Below are positions 48,538 through 60,727 of a stretch of 64,000 nt of DNA, one piece after another. The DNA comes from Okeania sp. KiyG1 (GTDB lineage Bacteria > Cyanobacteriota > Cyanobacteriia > Cyanobacteriales > Microcoleaceae), in contig NZ_BLZO01000071.1 of NCBI RefSeq assembly GCF_014132355.1, positions 62,001 through 126,000 on the forward strand. Reading direction: 5' to 3'. The notes under the pieces are model-generated. The model was not told the DNA's origin and did not search any database. It saw only the letters and a program-made list of their open reading frames with translations. The stretch's first letter is position 1, and every line of letters starts with the position of its first letter. Both the position numbers and the translations under genes were made by a program.

Positions 48538-48753
48538 ATTGTACGCCAAAAACTCAGAACAGAATTAGACAGGGATGAAGACTCAACTGTTGCCATTGCT
48601 GATTCCCAGTCAGTGAAAACAACAGAAAAAAGCGCACCGCCCGCGCTGAGGTTTCCTCAGCTTAAGGACGGAGCAAGCAAGGCTCTTTCTACGGCGCACG
48701 ACGGTGGCAAGAAAGTTAAGGGGCGTAAGCGTCACATTGTAGTAGATTCCTGA
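48538..48753 (+). pseudogene. IS5-type DDE transposase relic with in-frame palindromic insert
   Basis: 72 codons: QKLRTELDRDEDSTVAIADSQSVKTTEK and, after an insert of about 24 codons, GGKKVKGRKRHIVVDS then TGA. ADSQSVKTTEK holds the first catalytic Asp of this family and KVKGRKRHIVVD is the next conserved block. The insert is built from short palindromes (CCCGCGCTGAGGTTTCCTCAG). The rest of the transposase is absent. Confidence 0.65.
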
Positions 48754-48821
48754 GGTACAGCAATCCTAAAACTCTAATTAACCTTCTTATACCAATTCTT
48801 GAAAATAGGACTACAAATAGG

Positions 48822-51800
48822 ATGACAATAAACCCTCCCTCTTCCGTCATTTTTGTTGATAGCAATATTGCTGACTACCAATCTCTAGTTAACAGCGTCG
48901 AACCAGAGACAAAAGTAGTTGTCTTGGATAGCAACCGCAATGGTGTCGAGCAAATTACTGAAGTATTAGCTAACTACGACAATTTAGATAGCGTACAAAT
49001 TCTTTCTCACGGAGATTCAGGCGTTTTACAGTTGGGGAATAGCAGCCTAGATAACGGTAATATTGAGAGCTATGAAAACCAATTGCAACAGTGGGGACAA
49101 GCCCTAAGTGAAAATGGTGATATTCTTTTATATGGTTGTAATGTCGCAGAAGGCCAACAAGGACAAGCTTTTATTCATCGCTTAGGAGAGATTACCGCAG
49201 CGGATATTGCTGCCTCTGAAGATTTGACTGGTAGTAGCGATCTGGGGGGAGACTGGGTATTAGAAGCGACTACGGGATTTATCGAATCACCTCTAGCGTT
49301 TCAAGTTGAGGCAATGTCTGCGTTTAATTCTGTATTGCAGACTTTTACAGTTACTAACGGGAATAATGGTGGTGCGGGTTCTTTGCGAAGAGCCATTCTG
49401 GATGCGGAAAACAATAACAATGGCGGGACAAGAGACATTATCCAAGTAGATGAAGGTTTAACTATCAATTTAGCTGATAGCTTGCCAACTATTAGTGAGG
49501 ATGTTGAGATTCGAGGTAATGGTGTTGTAATTGATGGCTCGAACCAACATCAGATTTTGACAATTAATGGAGAAACCGACGATACCCAAATAATCTTATC
49601 CGATCTCTCTTTGAGAGACGGTAATGTAAGGGGTAGTAATGGATCTACTGGCGGAGGCGGAGGTTTAGGTGCTGGTGGTGCTTTATTTATTAACAACGGT
49701 ACGGTAATTGCGAATAACGTTGATTTTACTGACAATAGTGCTGTTGGTGGCAATGGTAGCACTGGAGCCAGAGGCGGTAGTGCTGAGAGAACGGGTGAAA
49801 ATGGAGGTCGTGGGGGAATTGCCAATGTAAATGGTACTGCTTTTGCTGACAGAACTCGTGCTGATGGTGGAAGAGCAGGTAGAGGTGAAAGAAGAAATGG
49901 TCGTAGTGGCGGTAGTGGTAGTGGTGGTGAGGATGGTAGCTTTGGCAATGGCGGTGGTGCTGGCGGTGGCGGTGGCGGTGGCGAATCTGGTGGATTGCAA
50001 GAAGGCAAAGGTGGTTTTGGTGGTGATGGTGGTGATGGTGGTTTCGGTGCTGGAGGCGGTGCTGGAGGCGGTGCTGGATCGAATCCCAATAGAAGAAGAA
50101 GAAGAAGAACAGCATTAGGAGGTGACGGCGGTAATGGTGGAGAATTTGGCGGTGATGGCGGTGATGGTGTTGATGTCCCACCAGATGGAAGTAGAGGTCC
50201 AGCTGTTCGCGGTGGCGGTGGTGCTGGACTCGGTGGTGCTATCTTCGTCCAAAATGAAGCTGAGTTAATCTTGCTCAACAGCAATTTTTCTGGTAACTCA
50301 ACTGCTGGGGGGAATGGTGCCAACAATGGTCAGGCAAAAGGTCGTGACATTTTTGTTAGGGATAATGCTACCGTTTCTAGGGCTAGTACCAATGTTGCAA
50401 CGGGAAATAACCTAGATAATGGTCGCGTCTTTGGTGACATCAGCAATTTTATTCTGCCCACAATTAATATCGCACCTGGAGATAATTTATCAGAAATTAC
50501 CCAGGGCGGTTCTTTTAATCTTTCCCTCAATAGAAGATTACCCATAGATTTAATAGTTAACTACACCGTTACGGGAACAGCTACCAATGGCGAAGATTTT
50601 GAAATTCCCAGTAGCGTTACAATTCCTGTGGGAGCAAGACAAGGTTCTATCGATATTGAAGTAACTGACGATCGCCTTTTCGATCCTAATGAAAATATCA
50701 TTATCACCTTAGAAGATTCTCCACTTTACAATCTCGGTGGTACTATTTCTGCTGAATCCCCTATTGTAGACGACGAGCCAGATATTAGCCTCAATGCGAG
50801 AAATGCAGTAGAAGGGGAGCGTAACGGTAGGTTGATTTTTAATTTAGACCCCAATGCTCCTGAAGCTCGTCAGTTAAGCTTTAGTATTACTGGGGGAACA
50901 GCAGAACTAGATACAGATTACAGGTTGCTCAATGCTGACGATGAACCTATCGTTACAGATGAAGAGGGTAATTTTTTTCCTAGATATTTCTGGTGAAGAA
51001 CGAGTTGTGGTTCAAGTAGATGCCACAGGAATTTCAGGGGGGATTCCCGATTTTGACGATTCTGCTGCGGAAGGAAATGAGACAATAGAAATTACTCTCA
51101 ATCCTAGTGAAGAGTATGGTGGTGGCGGAAATACCATAACCGCAAATATTGTTGATAATGACAGTCCCCCGACAATTGATGTTGTTGCGGGAGATAATGC
51201 TACTGAAGAGAACTCCGAACCTGGTGTTTTCGAGCTTGATTTATCCAATCCTTTACTCAGTAATGGCAATGAAAATGATGACGAAGATGCTATCTTTAAC
51301 TTTACTATCGGTGGAGATGCTACGCGAGGTGAAGACTACAATTTAGTTTTAGTTGCTAATAATACGGAGCGAGATATTATCGGCAACAGTTTCTCTTTAC
51401 CAGAAGGTACGAATACTGCCAGAATAGAGGTCAGACCAATTGATGACAATGAAGAAGAAGTCAATGAAAACGTTACTTTTACTCTAAATGAAGGAGAGGG
51501 ATACGAACTAGGGGCAAATTCAGCAGAACTAACCATTGAAGACAGTGGTAGAGATGATGCGAGTAATGTAGTAGGGGTGCAAATTATCGAATCTCAAGGT
51601 GAGACTAACGTCATAGAAGGACAAACTACAGATAACTATACGATCGAGTTAACCAGTGAACCTACTAGCGATGTTACTATTAATTTTGATACCGAGACCA
51701 CTCAGGTAGAGAGTATTGATTCCATTACTTTTACTCCCGAAAACTTCAACATCAAGGAAAATGTTACGGTGGTTCCTGTTGATGATGATATAAGTACAGA

Positions 51801-54800
51801 AGACCGCACTTCGGTTATTTCCCATACTGCAACCAGTGACGATGATGCTTATGATGGAATTACCATTAATGAAGTTACTGTCAATATTACCGAAAATGAT
51901 GTTCCTGGGATTATTATTGCCAACGGAAATAATTTCAGCATCGCTGAAGGTGCAGCAGGGGAAATCTACACCATTGCTCTAGCAACCGAACCCACAGCAG
52001 ATGTCAATATTAGTTTTGACATTAGCGACGATCTCGAAGCTATTACACCCATAACTTTTACTCCCGATAACTTTGCTACTCCTCAAGAAGTTACAGTTAC
52101 TGCTGCAATTGATGATGAAGTAGAAGAAACGGAATTTCAAGACATCGATCACATTATTGAGAGTGACGATTCTGTATATGATGGCTTGTCAGTACAACCT
52201 CTTCCCATTGCCATTAACGAACTCAGTTTCGATAATATCGAGACAGCAGGGGGGTTTAAATAACGCCCTCAATTCGATTCAAGATTCCCTTGACGCTCAG
52301 TTTCGAGCCATTGAATTACCTTTTATTGGTTCTCTAGAAACTCTCGCACCAGATTTGATCGGTAGTTTCCAAAATACCTTAATTAATCGGGTGCAGACTG
52401 GAGGGGTATTAGACGTAGAGAAACTTGGTGGGTTAGTTGAAGAAACTCTTGAGGAGATTCTCAATGTTGACGTAGAAACAAGTGCAACTCTCTCGGAAGA
52501 AGAAGCTACTTTCGATATTACAGTTGCCAAAGAATTTAACCTTGCCAATATCGATCTGGATGCGGATTTAGGTTTGCCAGGATTAGGAATTGATGTTGAT
52601 GGTAGTGTCGATCTAACTTTTGATTACCAATTCGATCTGGGATTTGGCATTAACCAAGAATTCGGTTTCTTTATCGATACAGAAAAAACCAACTTTACCG
52701 CAGGAATCGATCTTGGTTTGAGTGATGATTTCCAAGCAACGGGTAATCTGGGCTTTTTGCAACTCGATCTGGTCAATGATGAAGAAAACCCCACTGCTGT
52801 CAGTGCTGATTTTACTCTAGGACTCAACGACATCGATAATAATGAAGATTCAGATAATGGCGAAAATTTAGATAATGGCGAAAATTTAGATAATGGCGAA
52901 GATTCAGATAATGGTGAAGATTCAGATGATGAAGAAGATTTAGATGGCGATCGCCTGACCAGCACGGAACTTAGGAATGCTTCTTTCGATGACATATCGG
53001 ATCTCTTCAATCCCAGTGCTTCGGCAAATGCCAATCTTGGTTTAAAAGCTGTTACGAGCATCCAAGCGGATACTGCTTTTCCCAGTATTAATTTCGATTT
53101 GGCAGGGGAGTTTGGCTCGTTTACCTTTGAAGAGGGAGAAGCAGTTGGTGATTTTTCACCTACGATCGCCTTTAACAACGTGCAACTAGATTTAGGTAGT
53201 TTTCTATCCGACTTTGCTCGCCCCGTAATTGGTAATATTAACAGTATCATCGATCCTTTTCGTCCTATAGTTGATTTTCTCAATACCGATACGGAAATCC
53301 TCAACGATCTGAGCATTGCGGATGGTTTGGATGGCAATGGTGATGGTGAAATTAGCGTCATCGAACTCGCGATTGGTATTGCGGAATTGGCGGGCAATCC
53401 TCCCAACGCTAGATTTCAGGAGGCTTTCGATCAAATTACCGAACTGTTCGCTCTGTCAGATGCTCTCAATGAATCGATCGCTGGTGATGAAGGCATCCTC
53501 ATTGATGTTGGTTCTTTCGAGTTGGGTAATTTTGATGCTAGCGATCCCGATGCCGATCCGACGGGCGTTGAAGCAGATCAAACCGAGTCCGAACCAGATT
53601 TAGAGCAACAACTCGATGATGCTCCTAATGGTGGTAGCAGAAATACCCAGAAAGCAAATACCAATAGAATACTTAATAACGATAATTTCGATATTCCTCT
53701 AATTAACGATCCCTTCAGCGCCATCGACTTACTCTTGGGTAAAGATGTCGCACTCTTTACTTACGATCTTCCTGCATTAGAAGTTGGATTCGACGTACAA
53801 CAAACGTTTCCCATTTTTGGCCCGATTAGCGGTTTGCTGGAAGGGGATTTTAATGTCGCTTTGGATCTCGCTTTTGGCTTCGATACCTTTGGTTTCAATC
53901 AATGGGCGGCTAATGATTTCGACCTCGCAGAATCCTTTAGAGTCCTCGATGGTTTCTTTGTCAGCGATCGCGAAAATCCAGACGGTACAGGGGAAGATAT
54001 CGATGAGTTGGTTGCTACCGCCACTATTGCAGCAGGTTTAGGTGTAGACCTTGTTATTATTTCGGGCTTTCTCAAAGGAGGTTTAGAAGGAATTATCGGT
54101 CTGGATCTAATTGATGGTGGTGAAATAAACGGCACAGATGATGGCAGACTGCGTGCTTCGGAGATTGCAGACCGCATTTCCACACCCTTTGAACTGTTCC
54201 AATTAAACGGTATCGTTAACGCCTTTTTGGGTGCAGAAGTTAACTTGTTTCGTAGGACGGTATTCGAGCAACGTATTGCCACTTTCCCCCTAGCTGAGTT
54301 TAGTGTCGGGGGTAAGGGAAATAGTTTTAGTAGTGTCTTGGATGGGGTAATTTCTGGCGGTACGGTCTTCTTTGATGCCAACTTCAATGGTATTCAAGAC
54401 CCCAACGAACCCGTTACCATTAGTAATGCCGATGGTAGTTACGATCTCGATATTCCCTTCTCTCCCTTCGATCTTAATAGTAATGGTGTTATAGATCCCG
54501 AAGAAGGTAGAGTGGTTATTATTAACGGCATTGATATCTCCACTTCCTTACCTCAAACCGCACCGATTATTACTACTCCCAATGCGACTGTTGCCACACC
54601 TTTAACGAGCTTGGCCGCAGAAATTGCTGAACCCGATCTCGAAGCAGCACAAGCAGAAGTAATTAATGTTTTCGGTTTATCAGAAAATAGCGATTTATAT
54701 AATGATGACCCCCAAACTTCCGACGTATCGGTCTTGGGTTTACAATCTCAACTGCAAAATTTGATTATTTTAGCTACCCAAACTATCGGTGCGACTTCTT

Positions 54801-57547
54801 TAACAGGGCAAACCATCAATGGTAGCGAAATTTTGAGTAAAGATGGTCTGATTTATCTCGATAACAACAATAACCAACAGTTCGACGATGGAGATTTAGA
54901 AGTAGTTCAAGCTGATGATGGCTCTCGTTTTTTCGATGTTAACGACAACGGAGAATTAGATAATAACGAGGTTTCTTCTACAGTAAATGAAGCACAAATT
55001 GCCAGTGCTATTCTGCAAGCGATTGTTGATCGCGCCAACAATGGGGGAGTCCCCGGTCTTGCCGATACTGATACCGTAACTGCTATTATTAACGAGGCTT
55101 TAACCTTTGCAATCGCCGAAGATAGCAATACCAATCTTAATGAAAATGCCATTTCTCAACTAACCGCAAGCATTGTGGAGAAAAACCTCAATATTGATGG
55201 CATATTAGGTAAAGCTTTCCTTTCTGAAGCCCAACAAAGACAACAAATTAGCGGTCGCTATGTCTTTATTGATGTTAACGATAATGGGATACAAGATACG
55301 GGCGAACCTTCTTCTTTAGTAGACGAAACAGGCGCAGATGAGCTAGATATTACTCCCTTTGACACCAATGAAAACGGTCTATTAGACGTGCGCGTTGTCG
55401 TCGAAGGAGAATCCCCAGATTTTGTCTTTGTAGATAGTAATGGCAACGGCGAATTCGATTCAGACGAACCCTTCTCAGTTGTTAATCCCAGCGGTGACAA
55501 TAACTTAGAAATTGATTTTATTGATAATAATGGCAACGGTGTACAAGATGACAACGAATCCTTCTCGATCGCTTCTCCTCTCAATCCCGATGGTACTGAA
55601 ATTGTAATTTCTCCTTTCGATCTTAATGAGAATGGGGTTTTAGAAGCAGGAGAAGACGATAACAATAACGGTATCTTAGATCCAGGAGAAGATAATAATC
55701 AAAATGGCGTCTTAGAATTAGACGAACTAGGACAAGTAGTGCTTGAAAGTCCCCCTGTAGATCGATGGTCCTTTGTAGATAGTAATAGCAACGGAGAATT
55801 CGATCGCGGAGAACTCTTCTCTCCTGTCTTTGATGATGGCACAGACCTCCTCGATCCTTTTGTCGAACCTGGTAAAGTATTTGTCGATGCTACAGAATCT
55901 CCCGAATTAGCTGGCGGGTTCCAACATCTAGTCACCAATCCTTTAGCAACCATCTCCCGTCTGCTTGCCGAAGCAACCGATACCGCAGTAGCTCAAAACC
56001 GAGTTAAAACCGCATTAGGACTACCAGAAGATGTGGATCTGCTCAACTACGATGCTTTAGAAGCAGCCTCCGACGACGATCCCAACTGGCTAGAAGTTTA
56101 TGCAACACAGGTTCAGGTGCAAAATACCCTCGTCCAAATAGAGGCGGTAACGGGAGTTTCCGAAACCGAAATTGTTGAAGCACTATCAAATGAAATCGCT
56201 AACTCTGAAAATCTTGATTTGAGCGACTCAACTCAAGTAGAAGAAATCATCAACGAACTTGCTCCCGAATTAGCAGACAATACTGTTGATGGTGCAGCAG
56301 AAATCATTACTGAAACTAACGAACGCATTGATGACATCGCTGACGATAGCACGATGGACGATCGCGAAAAATCAATAGAAATAGTCCAAGTACAGCAAGT
56401 AGCTCAAAGCGATAATCCAGAAGGTTTAGTAGAAGATTTACTACAATTAGGAACACAAGAGAAAAATGTTGCACAAATTGTTGATAATAATACAAGAGCA
56501 AAACTTACCGAACAAATTGAAAATACAGAAGAAATAGACCCTACTACCCGTCCTGACTTTAGCAATAGTCGCCCCATCGCTGAAGCAGATTTGGCAGATA
56601 CTGAGATTGGTACATCAGTCACGATCAATGTTTTAGACAACGATAGCGATCCAGACAACGATGCAATTGAAATTGTAGATATTTTTGCCTCTGATAATGC
56701 GGAAGTAGTTATTAACCCAGATAATACCCTTACCTACACTCCCAATAATGGTTTTACAGGAGAAGACATTATCTTCTATGCTATTCAAGATAGTAAAGGC
56801 AGTGTTGATAATAATATTGTCACTGTGACAGTGAGACCTGATGGAGTTCTCCGTGAAGGTAATGATGATAATGATTTTATTAATGGTAGTGAAGGTAACG
56901 ATACATATATTGGCCGAGGAGGTAACGACTTAATCAGGAGTCATGAAGGTGACGATAGTCTGAGTGGCGGTCCTGGTGAGGATACTTTGGAAGCTGGTGT
57001 AGATGATGATAGTCTGAATGGAGGCAGTGGAAACGATCGTATGTTTGCTGGATCTGGCGACGATCTATTGATAGGTCGCCCCGGTAACGATATCTTGTTA
57101 GGGAGTGAAGGTGATGATACTCTGGAAGGAGGTATTGGTCGCGATCGACTCAACGGTGGACCAGGAAACGACCAACTCACAGGAGGAGGTAGTATTGACC
57201 GCTTTATCTTTAACACTAATCAGGAATTTCAGACTGAGGATTTAGGTATAGACACAATTACTGATTTTTCCAAAACACAAAGAGATATTATTCTCCTAGA
57301 CCTGAGAACTTTTACTGCTATCAACAGCCAACCAGGAACAGGTTTCAGTATCGCCAGTGAGTTTGCAACAGTTACTGATGATGAATCAGCAGAAAATTCT
57401 AATGCAGTCATTGTCTATAACAGTGAAAATGGTAATTTATTCTATAACCCCAATGGTAGTGAAGCAGGTTTCAGCGATGGAGGTCAATTTGCCACTTTGA
57501 CAAATACCCCAGAGTTAGAAGCAGGAGATTTATTTTTGAGAGGTTAG
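48822..57547 (+). CDS. Giant DUF4347/Calx-beta/RTX adhesin, two apparent frameshifts
   Basis: About 2,900 residues if two shifts are corrected. Piece 1 (48822-50996) has an N-terminal DUF4347 domain (about 8-175; VQILSHGDSGVLQLG, ENGDILLYGCNVAEG), a beta-helix start (GAGSLRRAILDAENN) and a ~200-residue Gly-rich loop (49640-50230). It ends where seven T (50972-50978) shift the frame; six T continue as GNFFLDISGEE. Piece 2, with about five Calx-beta-type modules, shifts at six G (52249-52254); five G continue as AGGLNNALNSIQDS. Piece 3 has Asp-rich EF-hand-like segments (DSNGNGEFD), a cadherin-like tandem repeat (NVLDNDSDPDNDAIEIVD, 56.6-56.8 kb), RTX-like repeats (56.85-57.2 kb) and a secretion tail like that of the nucleotidase. 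Probably a calcium-bound surface adhesin. Confidence 0.85.
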
Positions 57548-57936
57548 CGATCGCTCTTTATGGGTTTTGGGTAAAGGTAAGTCTGATATCATGTTCGCTG
57601 GTATCGTTTGTGTAAACCAAAGGATTTTTCAATAATGGATAATGGATAATGGATAATGGATAATTGATAATTACCTCTTCCTTTTAGGGAGAGGATTGAA
57701 TCAAAGGAAAATTTTTTCTTGTTTCTCCTTAAAAGGAGAGGCTTTAAACCTTAATTATTCGGTAACTGTTGGATAAAATCTGGTATTATCTATAAAAATC
57801 TGGGATTATACCATGTCCGGTAGCATCGTTTTTATATAAAATTAAGGTTAAAATAGGAGAAAACCTTCTGCCTCCTGCCTCCTGCCTTATTTCCACCAAA
57901 GTCTAATCATTCAACCGGACATGATATTATCTGTTT
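57548..57936. repeat. Intergenic: dispersed repeat and ATATCATGTCCGG element
   Basis: Positions 57633-57664 are a GGATAAT array. Positions 57671-57766 are a copy of the 90-bp dispersed repeat. Positions 57807-57927 are an element with ATACCATGTCCGG and CCGGACATGATAT ends. A degenerate end (GATATCATGTTCGCTGG) is at about 57585-57601. No gene. Confidence 0.6.
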
Positions 57937-58386
57937 ATGCTACTTGGATTCAAAACTGAACTACATCCGAATAACCAACAAAAAACATTACTGGCTAAAC
58001 ACGCGCTTTGTAGTTTGCTGGCGCAAAGCTTTCCTATCGGAATGCTACCGCAAACGCTAACGTCACCCTTGGAGTTGGGGATTATGGTTAACTAGAAACA
58101 TCCGTATAGCACAATTCCAATAATCCAGACAGCAAACTTAAGTTCCCTACTGCAATTGACTTACATAAACTTTTAGTAGCAATGGTTAAACCTAATAACT
58201 GTTGGTATTATGAAGTGTCTAAAACAGTGCCGAGCTATGCTTTGAGGCATTTATCCGTTGCTTGGAAGCGTTGTTTTGGCAAAGTCGCCTCCAAGGGAGG
58301 AGCTTCGCTATCAGGACAACCTCAATTCAAGAAAAAAGGTAGGGATGATAGCTTGACTTTAGATGGCTCAATATCGGTAGGCTTTA

Positions 58387-59034
<648 letters not shown>

Positions 59035-59055
59035 TAAATTCTAAATTCTAAATTC

Positions 59056-59571
59056 TTACCCTTTCTTTTTCACCAACCATCCCCAGAAAGAAAGAGAAAA
59101 CAAACCAATTAACATTCCCGGTTCTGGCGCTGCTTTCTTAACTTCGTTCTCTGAAATTTCCCGAAACTCGCGACTGAGAATTTCCCCAGACCAACCAACA
59201 TTTGTAGCCTCAACTCCAGGAAGGACTGCCTGTAAAACTTCCTCGCTTTCCCAATAGGAATTAGAAAAGGCGATCGCTTCTCCAGCATCTACTCCATTAA
59301 CTCCGTCTTCGTTGGCTGCCCAAAACCAGAAGTCTTCTCCCAAAACATCCCAGTCTAAAAAGGAACCGTCGGTCACTTCATAGCGCGTCCAATCTTCATC
59401 GACTATCCCAGAAGTATCGTCGTAACTAAAAAAACCGGTGCTGGTTTCGCCGCTGTCTAATCGATAATCCAAATCGTATCTGATAGTAGCAGCATTGGCG
59501 GCATTTGTTATGCAAAAAATTAGGGCGAAACTGGTAGTAAAAGCTCCTATTTTTGCGATGGTTGTTTTCAT
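59056..59571 (-). CDS. PEP-CTERM exosortase-substrate protein
   Basis: About 171 residues from ATG 59571 (MKTTIAKIGAFTTSFALIF), chosen over an ATG 17 codons earlier because it starts a normal signal peptide ending at NAANA. The body is acidic and beta-rich (YDLDYRLDSGETSTGFFSYDDTSG), a pattern known in PEP-CTERM proteins of cyanobacteria. The C terminus is the sorting signal: PEPGMLIGLFSLSFWGWLV followed by KKKG. Exosortase would cleave and anchor or release it in the envelope or matrix. The exosortase gene is not in the window. Function otherwise unknown. Confidence 0.85.
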   Translation of the reverse strand: MKTTIAKIGAFTTSFALIFCITNAANAATIRYDLDYRLDSGETSTGFFSYDDTSGIVDEDWTRYEVTDGSFLDWDVLGEDFWFWAANEDGVNGVDAGEAIAFSNSYWESEEVLQAVLPGVEATNVGWSGEILSREFREISENEVKKAAPEPGMLIGLFSLSFWGWLVKKKG

Positions 59572-59990
59572 GTTTTTTGTGCTTAATAAAATTATTGGAT
59601 TTGAGAAACCCGGTTTTTCCAAAAAGCAGGGTTTTTGGGCTGCAAAGGAACAGGCAAATTATCTAAGAGTGCCTGTTCTACGGTGTCGTTTTATATTATG
59701 TCCGCTGGTATCATTTGTGTAAAATCAAGGGTGAATATCTAAAGGAAATTTACGTTTTTTCAAGCTTTTAAGCCTTCTTCCCTCTTCTTTCTTCCTTCTT
59801 CCTTCTTCCTTACTTCACTATACAATACCAATGCTACCGGACATGATATAATATCATGTCCGGATAATTAGTGATAAAAAAACTTTCTCCTTCTCTTCTT
59901 CTTTCTTCCCTCCTGTAGGGGCGAACGGCCGTTGGCCCCTACTCCTAACTCCTCCGTCGTTTATTTATAACTATTCAACCGGACATGATA
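59572..59990. repeat. Intergenic: hairpin repeat and two ATATCATGTCCGG-type elements
   Basis: Positions 59647-59683 are a 37-bp hairpin sequence (GGAACAGGCA with TGCCTGTTCT arms); its exact reverse complement is at 60680-60716. Positions 59697-59849 look like an element with a degenerate left end (TATGTCCGCTGGTATCA), and 59851-59991 is a complete ATATCATGTCCGG element; its right end overlaps the first base of the next stop codon. The GGGGCGAACGGCCGTTGGCCCC palindrome is at about 59918. Confidence 0.65.
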
Positions 59991-60575
59991 TTACTTCTTG
60001 GATTTAACTTTTTTCAACAACAAACTGCTGCCCAAAATTCCCAATCCAATAATAGTATTAGGTTCGGGAGTTGACTTGAGGTTATCGTCGTCGCCACCAC
60101 CAATAGGAACGGGAGGACGCCGGGCATAACTAAACTCTCCGGTACCTTCTACATCGCCGATATTGTAGGAGAAAGAAGACTCTTCTAACTCCAAGAAACC
60201 GGGGTTAAAAGAAAAGGTATCGTTTGCCAAACTCAACCCTAAAAATTCGCCGTCGAATAACAGGACTTCTGCGAATAGATCGTCATGGGTTTCGGAAGTG
60301 TATTTGGTTCCCAAAAACTCAAATTCAAAGTCATCGAGTTCGATAAATTCTTCGCCGACTCCGGTGACTTTCGAGTCTTTATAACTGAAGGAACCGTCAA
60401 AGGTTTGATCCAATAAAGGACCGGCGTCGATAGTTAAATCGAAATCGTAAGTTGTGGTGGTAGGTTCTTGAACGTCGGAAGAGAATTGGGCTTGGGCTTT
60501 ATTAACGTTAATTACGCCGCAACCAAGGGCTAAAGTGGCAGCGAAAATTCCGAGTTTTTGGATTTTGTTAGTCAT
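59991..60575 (-). CDS. PEP-CTERM exosortase-substrate protein
   Basis: 194 residues with a signal peptide (KLGIFAATLALGCGVINVNKAQAQ). The body is acidic (YDFDLTIDAGPLLDQTFDGSFSYKDSK), resembling the neighbouring PEP-CTERM protein in the DLxxDxG..GxFSY pattern, so the two may be diverged paralogues. The sorting signal is TPEPNTIIGLGILGSSLLL followed by KKVKSKK. The stop codon touches a MITE end. Exported and processed by exosortase, by family knowledge. Function unknown. Confidence 0.88.
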   Translation of the reverse strand: MTNKIQKLGIFAATLALGCGVINVNKAQAQFSSDVQEPTTTTYDFDLTIDAGPLLDQTFDGSFSYKDSKVTGVGEEFIELDDFEFEFLGTKYTSETHDDLFAEVLLFDGEFLGLSLANDTFSFNPGFLELEESSFSYNIGDVEGTGEFSYARRPPVPIGGGDDDNLKSTPEPNTIIGLGILGSSLLLKKVKSKK

Positions 60576-60679
60576 TGTTTTTGTTGTTGTTGTGAATATA
60601 TTGTGTCGATCCCCCCCAGCCGCCCTTGAAAAGGGGGGAGGAAGAGGGGAATTATGAATTTGGAATTGGGAATTGGACC

Positions 60680-60716
60680 CCGTAGAACAGGCACTCTTAG
60701 ATAATTTGCCTGTTCC
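60680..60716. terminator. 37-bp hairpin after the subtilase gene
   Basis: The hairpin has arms AGAACAGGCA and TGCCTGTTCC with a loop of about 13 bases. It lies 11 bp beyond the stop of the subtilase gene, so it could end that transcript; there is no good T-tract, so it may be a repeat element instead. An exact inverted copy is at 59647-59683. Confidence 0.35.
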
Positions 60717-60727
60717 ACAGTTATTGC

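Noticed and set aside
49550-50326. Long minus-strand proline-rich frame
   Set aside because: It is the antisense of the Gly-rich loop of the giant adhesin (GGC/GGT codons read as GCC/ACC on the other strand) with no start context.
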